Source: Thalassorhabdus alkalitolerans
GTDB taxonomy: Bacteria; Bacillota; Bacilli; Bacillales; Marinococcaceae
DNA: 64,000 nucleotides
Strand: one strand, 5' to 3'
NCBI RefSeq assembly: GCF_042656585.1
Contig: NZ_JBHSPG010000008.1
The notes beneath the pieces were generated by a model. The model was not told the origin of the DNA, made no database searches, and saw only the letters and a list, made by a program, of their open reading frames with translations. A program made the translations under genes and the position numbers. How positions within the stretch are numbered: the first letter of the stretch is position 1; the number at the start of each line of letters is the position of its first letter. Shown here piece after piece: positions 43,068-51,125 of the stretch.

Positions 43068-44705
43068 TTACATCATTCCGCCCATTCCGCCCATTCCGCC
43101 CATGTCAGGCATTCCGCCGCCGCCGGCGCCTTCTTCTTCAGGCTTGTCGGCAATAACAGCTTCTGTAGTTAGGAACATTGCTGATACGGAAGCTGCATGT
43201 TGAAGTGCAGAACGAGTAACCTTGGTTGGGTCAACGATACCAGCGTCAATCATGTTTACCCACTCGCCAGTAGCTGCGTTAAATCCAACGCCGACTTTTT
43301 CGTTTTTCATGCGCTCAACAATGACAGATCCTTCAAGACCAGCATTTTGAGAGATTTGACGAAGCGGCTCTTCAAGAGCGCGAAGCACGATGTTGATACC
43401 TGTAGCCTCATCGCCTTCTGCATCAATAGCTGCTACTGCTTTATAAACGTTCATAAGAGCTGTACCACCACCGGATACAATCCCTTCTTCTACTGCAGCA
43501 CGAGTAGAGTTCAAGGCATCCTCGATGCGAAGCTTACGCTCTTTCATTTCAGTTTCGGAAGCTGCACCAACTTTAACTACGGCTACGCCGCCTGCTAGCT
43601 TTGCAAGACGCTCTTGCAGCTTTTCACGGTCAAAGTCAGAAGTAGTTTCTTCGATTTGAGCCTTCAATTGATTCACGCGAGCAGAGATTTCACTTGGGTC
43701 TCCTGCACCTTCAACGATGGTTGTGTCGTCTTTTGTGATAACGACTCTTCCAGCGCGTCCAAGCTGAGAAATATCAGCAGATTTAAGGTCAAGGCCAAGG
43801 TCCTCAGTGATAACTTCTCCGCCAGTAAGCGCAGCAAGGTCTTCAAGCATTGCTTTACGACGGTCACCAAAGCCAGGTGCTTTAACTGCTACAGCGTTAA
43901 ATGTACCGCGCAGTTTGTTCACAACAAGTGTAGCAAGAGCTTCGCCTTCTACGTCTTCAGCAACGATAAGGATTGGCTTGTTTTGCTGAACCACTTGCTC
44001 AAGTACTGGAAGAACCTCTTGAATGTTAGAGATCTTCTTGTCAGTGATAAGAATGTAAGGGTTATCCAGCTCAGCAACCATTTTGTCTGAGTCAGTAACC
44101 ATATAAGGAGAAGCGTATCCACGGTCGAACTGCATACCTTCTACTACTTCAAGCTCTGTAGAGAAACCTTTGGATTCTTCTACTGTGATCACTCCATCGT
44201 TTCCTACGCGCTCCATTGCTTCAGCAATGATTTGGCCGACTTCTTCGTCAGCTGCAGAAATTGAAGCTACTTGTGCAATAGACTCGCGGCTTTCAATTGG
44301 CTTGGAAACTTTCGCAAGCTCAGCTACAGCAAGCTCAGTTGCTTTTTCAATCCCTTTGCGGATTCCCATTGGGTTCGCACCGGAAGTAACGTTTTTCAGT
44401 CCTTCTTGAATCATTGCTTGCGCAAGTACGGTTGCAGTTGTCGTACCGTCACCGGCAATGTCGTTTGTTTTGCTGGCTACTTCAGCAACAAGCTGTGCAC
44501 CCATGTTTTCAAACGCATCTTCAAGTTCTACTTCTTTAGCGATCGTGACACCATCGTTAGTGATAAGGGGAGAACCAAATTTCTTTTCAAGTACTACGTT
44601 ACGTCCTTTTGGTCCTAGAGTAACTTTTACAGCATTCGCAAGTTCATCTACACCACGAAGCATCGCACGACGAGCATCTTCACGGAACTTAATGTCTTTT
44701 GCCAT
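43068..44705 (-). CDS. groEL: 60 kDa chaperonin GroEL
   Basis: 545 residues. It begins AKDIKFREDARRAMLRGVDELANAVKVTLGPKGRNVVLEKKFGSPLITNDGVTIAKE; within it NDIAGDGTTTATVLAQAM is the ATP-binding loop. The classic signature AAVEEGIVSGGGTALMN and the GGM-repeat tail are present. With GroES it forms the cytosolic folding chamber. It follows groES by 50 bases in the HrcA-controlled operon. Confidence 0.99.
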   Translation of the reverse strand: MAKDIKFREDARRAMLRGVDELANAVKVTLGPKGRNVVLEKKFGSPLITNDGVTIAKEVELEDAFENMGAQLVAEVASKTNDIAGDGTTTATVLAQAMIQEGLKNVTSGANPMGIRKGIEKATELAVAELAKVSKPIESRESIAQVASISAADEEVGQIIAEAMERVGNDGVITVEESKGFSTELEVVEGMQFDRGYASPYMVTDSDKMVAELDNPYILITDKKISNIQEVLPVLEQVVQQNKPILIVAEDVEGEALATLVVNKLRGTFNAVAVKAPGFGDRRKAMLEDLAALTGGEVITEDLGLDLKSADISQLGRAGRVVITKDDTTIVEGAGDPSEISARVNQLKAQIEETTSDFDREKLQERLAKLAGGVAVVKVGAASETEMKERKLRIEDALNSTRAAVEEGIVSGGGTALMNVYKAVAAIDAEGDEATGINIVLRALEEPLRQISQNAGLEGSVIVERMKNEKVGVGFNAATGEWVNMIDAGIVDPTKVTRSALQHAASVSAMFLTTEAVIADKPEEEGAGGGGMPDMGGMGGMGGMM

Positions 44706-44755
44706 AATAAAGACCTCCTATTAGTAAATTATGTAGGGTAAGCAGTGTTCAAGTC

Positions 44756-45040
44756 TTACCCAATAACAGCCAATACGTCACTTTCACGAAGGATAAGGTA
44801 TTCTTTACCTTCATACTTCACTTCAGTCCCAGCGTACTTAGAGAAAATAACAGAGTTGCCTTCACTTACTTCCAGCTCTACTCTTTCACCATTCTCTGTT
44901 ACACGGCCGCTTCCTACAGCTACAACTTTTCCTTCTTGCGGCTTTTCTTTTGCAGAATCAGGAAGTACGATTCCGCTGGCTGTTTTTTCTTCAGACTCGA
45001 TTTGTTCAATGATAATGCGGTCACCAAGAGGCTTTAACAA
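44756..45040 (-). CDS. groES: 10 kDa co-chaperonin GroES
   Basis: 94 residues from a TTG start at 45040. GGAGG lies nine bases upstream and the product then begins LKPLGDRIIIEQ like B. subtilis GroES (also 94 residues); the GTG at 45049 directly touches the ribosome binding site and is rejected. The mobile loop ESEEKTASGIVLPDSAKEKPQEGKV and the end YLILRESDVLAVIG are conserved. It caps GroEL. Confidence 0.98.
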   Translation of the reverse strand: MLKPLGDRIIIEQIESEEKTASGIVLPDSAKEKPQEGKVVAVGSGRVTENGERVELEVSEGNSVIFSKYAGTEVKYEGKEYLILRESDVLAVIG

Positions 45041-45112
45041 GATAAACACCCTCCTTTAATATTTGTTGCATGAAGGCTGGAAGCCATCACGCATCCCTAA
45101 CATTTTTAATTA

Positions 45113-45139
45113 TTAGCACTCTGGTTTGTCGAGTGCTAA
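45113..45139. promoter_or_regulatory. CIRCE operator (HrcA binding site)
   Basis: A perfect TTAGCACTC-N9-GAGTGCTAA lies between the groES promoter and the start codon, the standard site for the heat shock repressor HrcA. Confidence 0.98.
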
Positions 45140-45150
45140 TTCCAATTATA

Positions 45151-45179
45151 ATAATAATCACTTGTAAGTTTTTTTGCAA
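45151..45179 (-). promoter_or_regulatory. Sigma-A promoter of groESL
   Basis: -35 TTGCAA (45179-45174) and -10 TATTAT (45156-45151) are 17 bases apart, placing the transcription start at the edge of CIRCE. Confidence 0.8.
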
Positions 45180-45343
45180 GTACTGAAACTAATTTTTTCA
45201 CAAATTTCCCTTAAACGTATTATTCATGGTAAAAAAACACACCCCTATATTATTCCTCAAATACATACCGTTAAACCTTTAAATGTACTCAAAAATCTTT
45301 AGACATTTTCCTCGTCTCCATGACACGGTTAGTTATAAGGTGC

Positions 45344-46513
45344 TCATTTCTCAAATGCTTTTCTCCCTTTTACGTAGGTTGCTTCTACTTCAAACTCATC
45401 ATTTAAAACGGTAAAATCAGCATCTTTTCCTTCTTTTATACTGCCTTTGTAACTGTCTGCCCCTGCCTGCTTAGCAGGGTTGAGTGATGCCATTTGAATG
45501 GCTTCCTCGAAGCTGCATCCGCTGAATTCAATCATATTTTGTATGGCTTCATTCATGGGAAGGATACTACCAGCCAGAGTCCCGTCCTCCAGTCTTGCTT
45601 CCTTTCCCACGTATACCTCTTGCCCGCCTAGCTCATAAATCCCCTTATTCATCCCTTTTGCACGGATGGCATCAGTAATTAAAATAAGCTTATCAGCTTT
45701 TTTGACCTGGTAAATAAGTCGAAGCATATAAGGATCAATATGGACACCGTCAGCAATGATTTCAGCGGAAACGTCGGGATCCAACAGAACAGCACCGGCA
45801 GCCCCTATGTCTCTGTGATGAATCCCTCTCATTCCATTAAACAAATGGGTCGCATGGCTGATCCCTTTCCCAAAAGAACGTAACGCTTCTTCCCCGGTTG
45901 CATTGGAATGGCCGATAGATGCAATCACTCCATTCTTAAATAAGTGGTTTGTAAGCTCCTCCCCCTTCTCTTCCTCAGGTGCTAATGTGACAATGCTGAT
46001 TTTTCCGCCAGCTGCTCCTTGAAATTCTTCAAATAATTCTATACTAGGAAGAACAATTTCCTGAGTAGGCTGAGCTCCTGCTTTTTTTCGAGAAATAAAG
46101 GGTCCCTCTAAATGAACACCCAACAGCTCTGCTCCTCCGGCAGCTGTTCCAGAGGAAAGGTTTATTTGTTGTAATGCTGAGAGGACCTTTTCCTTTCCTT
46201 GGGTCATGGTGGCCGCCAGAAATGAAGTAGTCCCTTCTGCAGGCAAGTTTTCCTGGATCGTTCGTATGGCCTCCTCCGTCCCGTCCATGAAATCCGAGCC
46301 GGCTGCACCGTGAATATGAAGATCGATAAAACCAGGAACCACTTTTACCGTCTTCTGAAAATGGAGAAGCTCTATGTCTTCCTTAGTAGAGAGGTGCTCC
46401 GTATTCCTGACTATTTCACTAATTCTTCCGTCTCTTATTATTAAAAGAGGGTTCTTAACCTTCTCTTCTTCTGCATATAAAACAGCATTTTGAAATAAGA
46501 TGTTCTTGTTCAT
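45344..46513 (-). CDS. nagA: N-acetylglucosamine-6-phosphate deacetylase NagA
   Basis: 389 residues from the ATG at 46513 (AGAGGGGAGAG upstream; a start at 46540 precedes this site). Amidohydrolase motifs: GFIDLHIHGAAGSDFMD, LGVHLEGPFIS (metal Glu), SIGHSNAT, SHATHLFNGM and LITDAI with the catalytic Asp. It removes acetate from GlcNAc-6-P during amino sugar or cell-wall recycling. No nagB or nagR gene lies beside it here. Confidence 0.95.
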   Translation of the reverse strand: MNKNILFQNAVLYAEEEKVKNPLLIIRDGRISEIVRNTEHLSTKEDIELLHFQKTVKVVPGFIDLHIHGAAGSDFMDGTEEAIRTIQENLPAEGTTSFLAATMTQGKEKVLSALQQINLSSGTAAGGAELLGVHLEGPFISRKKAGAQPTQEIVLPSIELFEEFQGAAGGKISIVTLAPEEEKGEELTNHLFKNGVIASIGHSNATGEEALRSFGKGISHATHLFNGMRGIHHRDIGAAGAVLLDPDVSAEIIADGVHIDPYMLRLIYQVKKADKLILITDAIRAKGMNKGIYELGGQEVYVGKEARLEDGTLAGSILPMNEAIQNMIEFSGCSFEEAIQMASLNPAKQAGADSYKGSIKEGKDADFTVLNDEFEVEATYVKGRKAFEK

Positions 46514-46654
46514 ATTTTTCTCTCCCCTCTTTTTAGCCATTGCTGATGATTTAGTGACGAACGGGCCGTTTTACTCCTTTTATAAGAGCCATTATGATAC
46601 AATATTCACTGTATTCATCGAGAAACATCATTTGTATGAAGGGATGACACAAAT

Positions 46655-47377
46655 TTGAATAAACGCTACTGGTGGATTGTTATTACTTATATCCTCATTC
46701 ATTTGTCAGGTATTATTGGTATCCCTCTTTTAATGGGATTAGGGTTTACAGATATAAACCAAATGGTCGCATGGTGGACGATCATCAGCTTTGTCATCGG
46801 GTTACTCATTATTTTATTGCTTCTTCTGCCAGAAAGAGGCTCCTCGCCACACCCTAATATGAGAGTAACAAGTAAAGGACATGCGACAAAATGGGCTATT
46901 ATTGGTGTGTTTCTCGCCTTTATCGCTCAATATATAGCCATTTTAATTGAAACATACGCTTTGGGAATTGACCCGGGTTCAGAAAACACGCAAGAAATTC
47001 TTGAGATCGTTCGGATGATGCCTTTCTTTGCCATTATTGTTGCTTTGATTGGTCCGATCCTTGAAGAAATTGTTTTTCGAAAAGTCATTTTTGGGGCACT
47101 CTATAAGCGAATGAATTTCTTTTTCTCTGCTTTAATAAGCGCGCTTATTTTCGCTGTTGTACATCTGGACTTTGAACACCTTCTTGTTTATATGGCTGTT
47201 GGGTTTGTATTTTCTTACCTTTATGTAAAAACAGGAAGGATTATCGTTCCTATCTTAGCCCACGTCGCAATGAATGCTTATGCGGTGCTGATGCAGGTAG
47301 TGCTTGGAGACAGGCTTGAAGATATGCAAAGGCAGTTAGAGCAGATGCAAGGATTTATTGGAGGCTTATTTTTATGA
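46655..47377 (+). CDS. ydiL: CPBP family intramembrane glutamic endopeptidase (YdiL-like)
   Basis: 240 residues with about seven membrane segments. The CPBP/Abi motifs are intact: EEIVFRKVIFG (motif 1), FAVVHLDFEH (motif 2, His) and HVAMNAYAV (motif 3). It begins NKRYWWIVITYILIH like B. subtilis YdiL. The start is a TTG with AAGGG about 11 bases upstream. It overlaps ydiK by four bases. Substrates of the B. subtilis protein are not known. Confidence 0.9.
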   Translation: MNKRYWWIVITYILIHLSGIIGIPLLMGLGFTDINQMVAWWTIISFVIGLLIILLLLLPERGSSPHPNMRVTSKGHATKWAIIGVFLAFIAQYIAILIETYALGIDPGSENTQEILEIVRMMPFFAIIVALIGPILEEIVFRKVIFGALYKRMNFFFSALISALIFAVVHLDFEHLLVYMAVGFVFSYLYVKTGRIIVPILAHVAMNAYAVLMQVVLGDRLEDMQRQLEQMQGFIGGLFL

Positions 47378-47565
47378 GATTTTCCCCAAGATTTATGGGA
47401 ACTATGTATATAGTGATTGGCATTATGTTTATCGTGTTAGCTGTGCAAAATGTCCGGGAAAATTCCTGGAATGTGTGGACATGGTTTTTTGCCGCTATTG
47501 CGGCAGTAGATATATTAGTGGGACTTCGTTTCTTCGGATTAAAACGTGCCGATAGCAAGGAATGA
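47374..47565 (+). CDS. ydiK: YdiK family small membrane protein (DUF4305)
   Basis: 63 residues, two hydrophobic segments (about 9-24 and 35-52) with RFSPRFMGTMYIVIGIMF and NSWNVWTWFFAAIAAVDI. Its ATG overlaps the ydiL stop (ATGA). In B. subtilis ydiK and ydiL are adjacent next to groES, supporting the call. Function unknown. Confidence 0.87.
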   Translation: MRFSPRFMGTMYIVIGIMFIVLAVQNVRENSWNVWTWFFAAIAAVDILVGLRFFGLKRADSKE

Positions 47566-47570
47566 TACAA

Positions 47571-47600
47571 AAAGCATAGCTCTGTACAGAGCTATGCTTT
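47571..47600. terminator. Bidirectional terminator between ydiK and the MFS gene
   Basis: AAAGCATAGCTCTG (47571-47584) and CAGAGCTATGCTTT (47587-47600) form a 14-bp stem with A and T runs on each side. It overlaps the last codons of the MFS gene. Confidence 0.92.
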
Positions 47601-49028
47601 TTTTCTTTCTTCTTCTTTTTCTATTTCCATTTCTGCCTCTTTTGACTTCTTCCCAAGCATAAAAGCTGCCGGCACCGTCAAAAGAGTAAGGATGCCAATA
47701 ATCAAAAACCCTTCATTAATCGCCTGCAGGCTTGCTTCTTCAATGGAAAAGCCATTTTCAGCAAAAAGCTGGGATCTCCTCACTTCAAAATAAATGGAGA
47801 CAAAGACAATTCCGAGGGCATTGCTCATTTGTCTGAATACATTGTTCATCGCCGATCCCCTTGAAACAACCTTTTCCGGAATAGCGTTCATCCCGGCTGT
47901 GGTCGCAGGAATACTGGAAAAGCCCATTCCCACCCCTCTTACAGCCATCCAAAAGAAAATCCAGAACAAAGCTGTTTCCATAGACATAAATGCAAGGGCG
48001 ATCGTACCGCCGCCAAGAATAAGGACTCCGGAAGTAACAATCCCCGTCGCTCCCCTGCGATCAAGTATTCTTCCCCCAATACTCATGAAGATTCCACTCA
48101 GCAGAGCTGCCGGTAAAAAGACTAAACCAGTGATGATCGCACTTAAACCATATACCTGCTGGATCAGTAAAGGAATTAAAAATATTCCTGCAAACAGACC
48201 AACGCTTGTAACCCCTGTAACCCAGATGCTGAGGGAATATGCTTTAATACGCAAAATAGACAGGTCAAGAAGTGGAAATTCCGCCCTTTTCTCCACCCTG
48301 ACGAAAAAATAAATAGAAACCAGGCCCAGAAGAATCAAGGTCACGTTTAACGGATCCTGCAAATGTTCAAGAGAAGAGGTGTTTCCTAACGCAAACAAAA
48401 TAGCTCCCACACCGAGAGTAACAAAAAGAAATCCCCAGCGGTCAAAGCGAATACCAGGATTAGTCGGCACTTCTTTTAAGTACATAGTTGCTACCACTAA
48501 GGCAAGCAAACCAAAGGGAACGTTGACTAAAAAGAGAAAATGCCAGGTTGCCATTTCAACAATTACTCCACCCAGAGTAGGACCTATCGTTGGCGCCATC
48601 ATTGCAGCTACGCCCCATACTCCTGTAGCCATTCCTCTCTCTTTACGAGGAAATGCCTCAAAGATTAAAGCCATGGACAAGGGCATCATAATTCCGCCGG
48701 CAATACCTTGAATAGCACGAAAGAAAATAAGAACCTCCAGGGTCCACGAAAAGCTGCCCAGCAAAGAACCTAGAACAAATAACGAAAGCCCCATTAGATA
48801 TACTTTTTTCTTCCCGAATTTATCTCCTAAATAGCCAGTAACCGGCATGGTCATTCCCATAGAAACCATAAAGATCGTAATGATCCACCCTGCAGCTACT
48901 GCATCTACTTCAAATACTTCCATGAAAAGAGGAATGGCAGGATTCAGCATGCTGTTATTTAAAATCATCGTAAACGTTCCAAACAGCAAGGATACAACAA
49001 CCATCCATTTTCCAGATAATCTGTTCAT
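47592..49028 (-). CDS. MFS transporter, DHA2 family (EmrB/QacA type drug efflux)
   Basis: 478 residues, about 14 membrane segments, as usual for DHA2 drug:proton antiporters. It starts with NNSMLNPAIPLFMEVFEVD, has GYLGDKFGKKKVYLMGL (motif A), FFRAIQGIAGGIMMPLSMALI (motif B) and GPTLGGVIVEMATWHFLFLVNVPFG (motif C). It ends in a charged cytoplasmic tail rich in Glu and Lys. No regulator gene adjoins it. It separates ydiKL from the tat genes. The exported compound is unknown. Confidence 0.92.
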   Translation of the reverse strand: MNRLSGKWMVVVSLLFGTFTMILNNSMLNPAIPLFMEVFEVDAVAAGWIITIFMVSMGMTMPVTGYLGDKFGKKKVYLMGLSLFVLGSLLGSFSWTLEVLIFFRAIQGIAGGIMMPLSMALIFEAFPRKERGMATGVWGVAAMMAPTIGPTLGGVIVEMATWHFLFLVNVPFGLLALVVATMYLKEVPTNPGIRFDRWGFLFVTLGVGAILFALGNTSSLEHLQDPLNVTLILLGLVSIYFFVRVEKRAEFPLLDLSILRIKAYSLSIWVTGVTSVGLFAGIFLIPLLIQQVYGLSAIITGLVFLPAALLSGIFMSIGGRILDRRGATGIVTSGVLILGGGTIALAFMSMETALFWIFFWMAVRGVGMGFSSIPATTAGMNAIPEKVVSRGSAMNNVFRQMSNALGIVFVSIYFEVRRSQLFAENGFSIEEASLQAINEGFLIIGILTLLTVPAAFMLGKKSKEAEMEIEKEEERKKA

Positions 49029-49172
49029 AACTATTCCACCGCTTCGCTTCCCTAAATATCAATATTACTATACCACAGTTTCCACCATGTAAGCCTCGAA
49101 CTTTCTCTCATCCACCATAACCCTGGCAGGTACACTCAATAAAAAAACCACACTCTATACGAGTGTGGTTTC

Positions 49173-49949
49173 TTATTTTGCTTGTCTTTCTTCATCCTCT
49201 TTTGCCCACTGCTCCATTTTTTCCTGTTCTGCTTTCAAGACTTTCTTATAAGAAATTCTGGAAATAATAATGCTTATTTCATAAAGCAAAAACAGCGGCA
49301 GTGTCACCATGACGTGTGACAGCAGCTCCGGTGGAGTAATAAAGCCTGCAATGACCAACAGGACAAAGTAAGCAATTTTCCTTATCTTTCTTAGGTAAGC
49401 TGGAGTAACAATCCCAAGCCTTGTTAAAAACATGACCACGACTGGCAGCTGAAACAAAAAACCAAATGGGATCGTCAGCTTAAACAAGAAAGTGAAATAT
49501 TCATTGATCCCATATTGCTCAGTAATATTCAACGTAGTAGCTAGCCTGCTTACAAAATCTATGACAAAAGGAAACAAAATAAAGTAAGCAAATGCAAGTC
49601 CACCAAAAAACAATAAGGTTGAAATTGGTATATAAGAAAGTGTGGCTTTACGCTCTTTTTCTAATAAACCTGGACTGACAAACGCCCATAATTGGTATAA
49701 GAGAAATGGAAATATTAGGATGAGTCCTGTTAAGAATGCAAAGTTTACGTAAACCATAATCGGATCCGTCAGCTTAAAAGCATTCATTGGAAAATCTTGG
49801 GCCTGAGGGGTGCTCTGCAAATACCCGATTAACACCGGAGCTAGAACAAATCCTCCAATCATCGCCACGAGTAGCAAAACCACAATCATGATCACACGTT
49901 TGCGAAGCTCTCCAATGTGATCATAAATGGACATATCGTTCTGTGACAT
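49173..49949 (-). CDS. tatC: Sec-independent protein translocase TatC
   Basis: 258 residues, six membrane segments. The N-terminus SIYDHIGELRKRVIMIVVLLL (conserved cytoplasmic E-L-R), FMNA..-type first loop and FLLYQLWAFVSPGLLEKERK (conserved F-x-x-x-x-W..PGL..E-R) are diagnostic. It recognises twin-arginine signal peptides. It corresponds to B. subtilis tatCy by its position after tatA and rex. Confidence 0.96.
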   Translation of the reverse strand: MSQNDMSIYDHIGELRKRVIMIVVLLLVAMIGGFVLAPVLIGYLQSTPQAQDFPMNAFKLTDPIMVYVNFAFLTGLILIFPFLLYQLWAFVSPGLLEKERKATLSYIPISTLLFFGGLAFAYFILFPFVIDFVSRLATTLNITEQYGINEYFTFLFKLTIPFGFLFQLPVVVMFLTRLGIVTPAYLRKIRKIAYFVLLVIAGFITPPELLSHVMVTLPLFLLYEISIIISRISYKKVLKAEQEKMEQWAKEDEERQAK

Positions 49950-49968
49950 TACTTTCCCATCCTATCTA

Positions 49969-50157
49969 TTACTTTTCCTGATTAGCTTCTTCCTTCTTCT
50001 TGCTGTTATCATCATCGTCAACTAACCCTTTTGTAGCGCTCTTAAATTCTCTTAATGTATTACCTGCCGCTCTTCCAAGCTCAGGCAGCTTTTTCGGACC
50101 AAAAATCAACAGTGCTACTAATACGATTAATGCAATACTTCCCGGACCCAATGGCAT
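49969..50157 (-). CDS. tatA: Sec-independent protein translocase TatA
   Basis: 62 residues: one membrane helix (GSIALIVLVALLIFG), the FGPKKLPELGRAAG hinge, an amphipathic helix (TLREFKSATKG) and a charged tail with acidic DDDD and basic KKK runs. It lies between rex and tatC with 16-20 base gaps, matching B. subtilis tatAy. It forms the translocation pore with TatC. Confidence 0.96.
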   Translation of the reverse strand: MPLGPGSIALIVLVALLIFGPKKLPELGRAAGNTLREFKSATKGLVDDDDNSKKKEEANQEK

Positions 50158-50173
50158 AGGGGGTCACCTCCGC

Positions 50174-50830
50174 TTATAGTTGTTCCTCTTTTTCTTCAAG
50201 AGGATAGTTTTTTAAAAAGTAAATCAAGGACTGTAGTTCTACCGACAAATCAATATGATGAACCCTTATGTGCGGCGGCACAGTTAACCTTGCAGGAGTA
50301 AAATTCATGATACCTTTGATGCCCGCTTCCACAATTCTATCGGCTGTTTTTTGAGCGACAGCCACCGGCACAGTTAAAATAGCAACTGTGGCATCCAGCT
50401 CCTGAATGGAAGCGATATCTTTCATATCGTCAATCTTCACTCCACTGATTTCATGTCCTATAATATCATCATTCACATCAAATGCGCGAATAATTTTCGT
50501 GCTGTCATTCTTAGAAAAGTTGTATCTTAATAGTGCAGTGCCTAAATTTCCCACGCCAATCAAAACGACATTCGTCTGCTCGTCCTGTTCGAGTGTTTTT
50601 CGAAAAAATGATAGAAGATAGCTTACATTATAGCCATACCCTTTTTTCCCGAGAGCGCCAAAGTAAGAAAAATCCCTGCGAATCGTAGCAGAATCAACCT
50701 TCACTGCCTCACTTAATTCTGTAGATGATACACGCTGCTTTCCTGAAGTATGGAGGTTCTCCAAAAACCGGTAATATAAAGGCAGGCGCTTTGCTGTTGC
50801 TTGCGGTATTTTATGTTGATCTATGTTCAT
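50174..50830 (-). CDS. rex: Redox-sensing transcriptional repressor Rex
   Basis: 218 residues from the ATG at 50830 (GGAGG five bases upstream), close to the 215 of B. subtilis Rex. The N-terminal winged helix has IPQATAKRLPLYYRFLENL and SSTELSEAVKVDSATIRRDFSYFG; the Rossmann NADH domain has VLIGVGNLGTALLRYNF. It senses the NADH/NAD ratio and represses fermentation and respiration genes. I saw no TTGTGAA-type Rex site in the divergent region to the ABC-F gene. Confidence 0.97.
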   Translation of the reverse strand: MNIDQHKIPQATAKRLPLYYRFLENLHTSGKQRVSSTELSEAVKVDSATIRRDFSYFGALGKKGYGYNVSYLLSFFRKTLEQDEQTNVVLIGVGNLGTALLRYNFSKNDSTKIIRAFDVNDDIIGHEISGVKIDDMKDIASIQELDATVAILTVPVAVAQKTADRIVEAGIKGIMNFTPARLTVPPHIRVHHIDLSVELQSLIYFLKNYPLEEKEEQL

Positions 50831-51125
50831 AGCAGCCTCCAACGTATCTTTCATTCTTACGAGAGTAAGTAACTCTTGCACCGCCGCTACTTATAAACTG
50901 CTAGGCTGGGTTGGACCTGCCGTTCACCTTCCTTATTGTACAACATTTCATTCTTGAATGTAATGGGAACAGAACTTCCAGGCGACATAATTCACGAATA
51001 TGTAAAAAAGATTGAGCCAGCTCAGACCGTTTCAATGTATCTCTCTCTTTTTGCAGGGACCTAAATAAGATACACTAAAGAGAAGTGAAACATGATTGCC
51101 AATTCTATAGCAAGGATGAAGAGAC

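Noticed and set aside
43197..44090. Long plus-strand open frames opposite groEL
   Set aside because: They are shadows of the highly conserved groEL gene, with no ribosome binding sites or family motifs.
45344..45400. T-box or SAM riboswitch near nagA and the cystathionine gene
   Set aside because: No conserved T-box sequence (TGGNACCGCG) or SAM aptamer core was found; the cystathionine gene has only a 41-base upstream gap.
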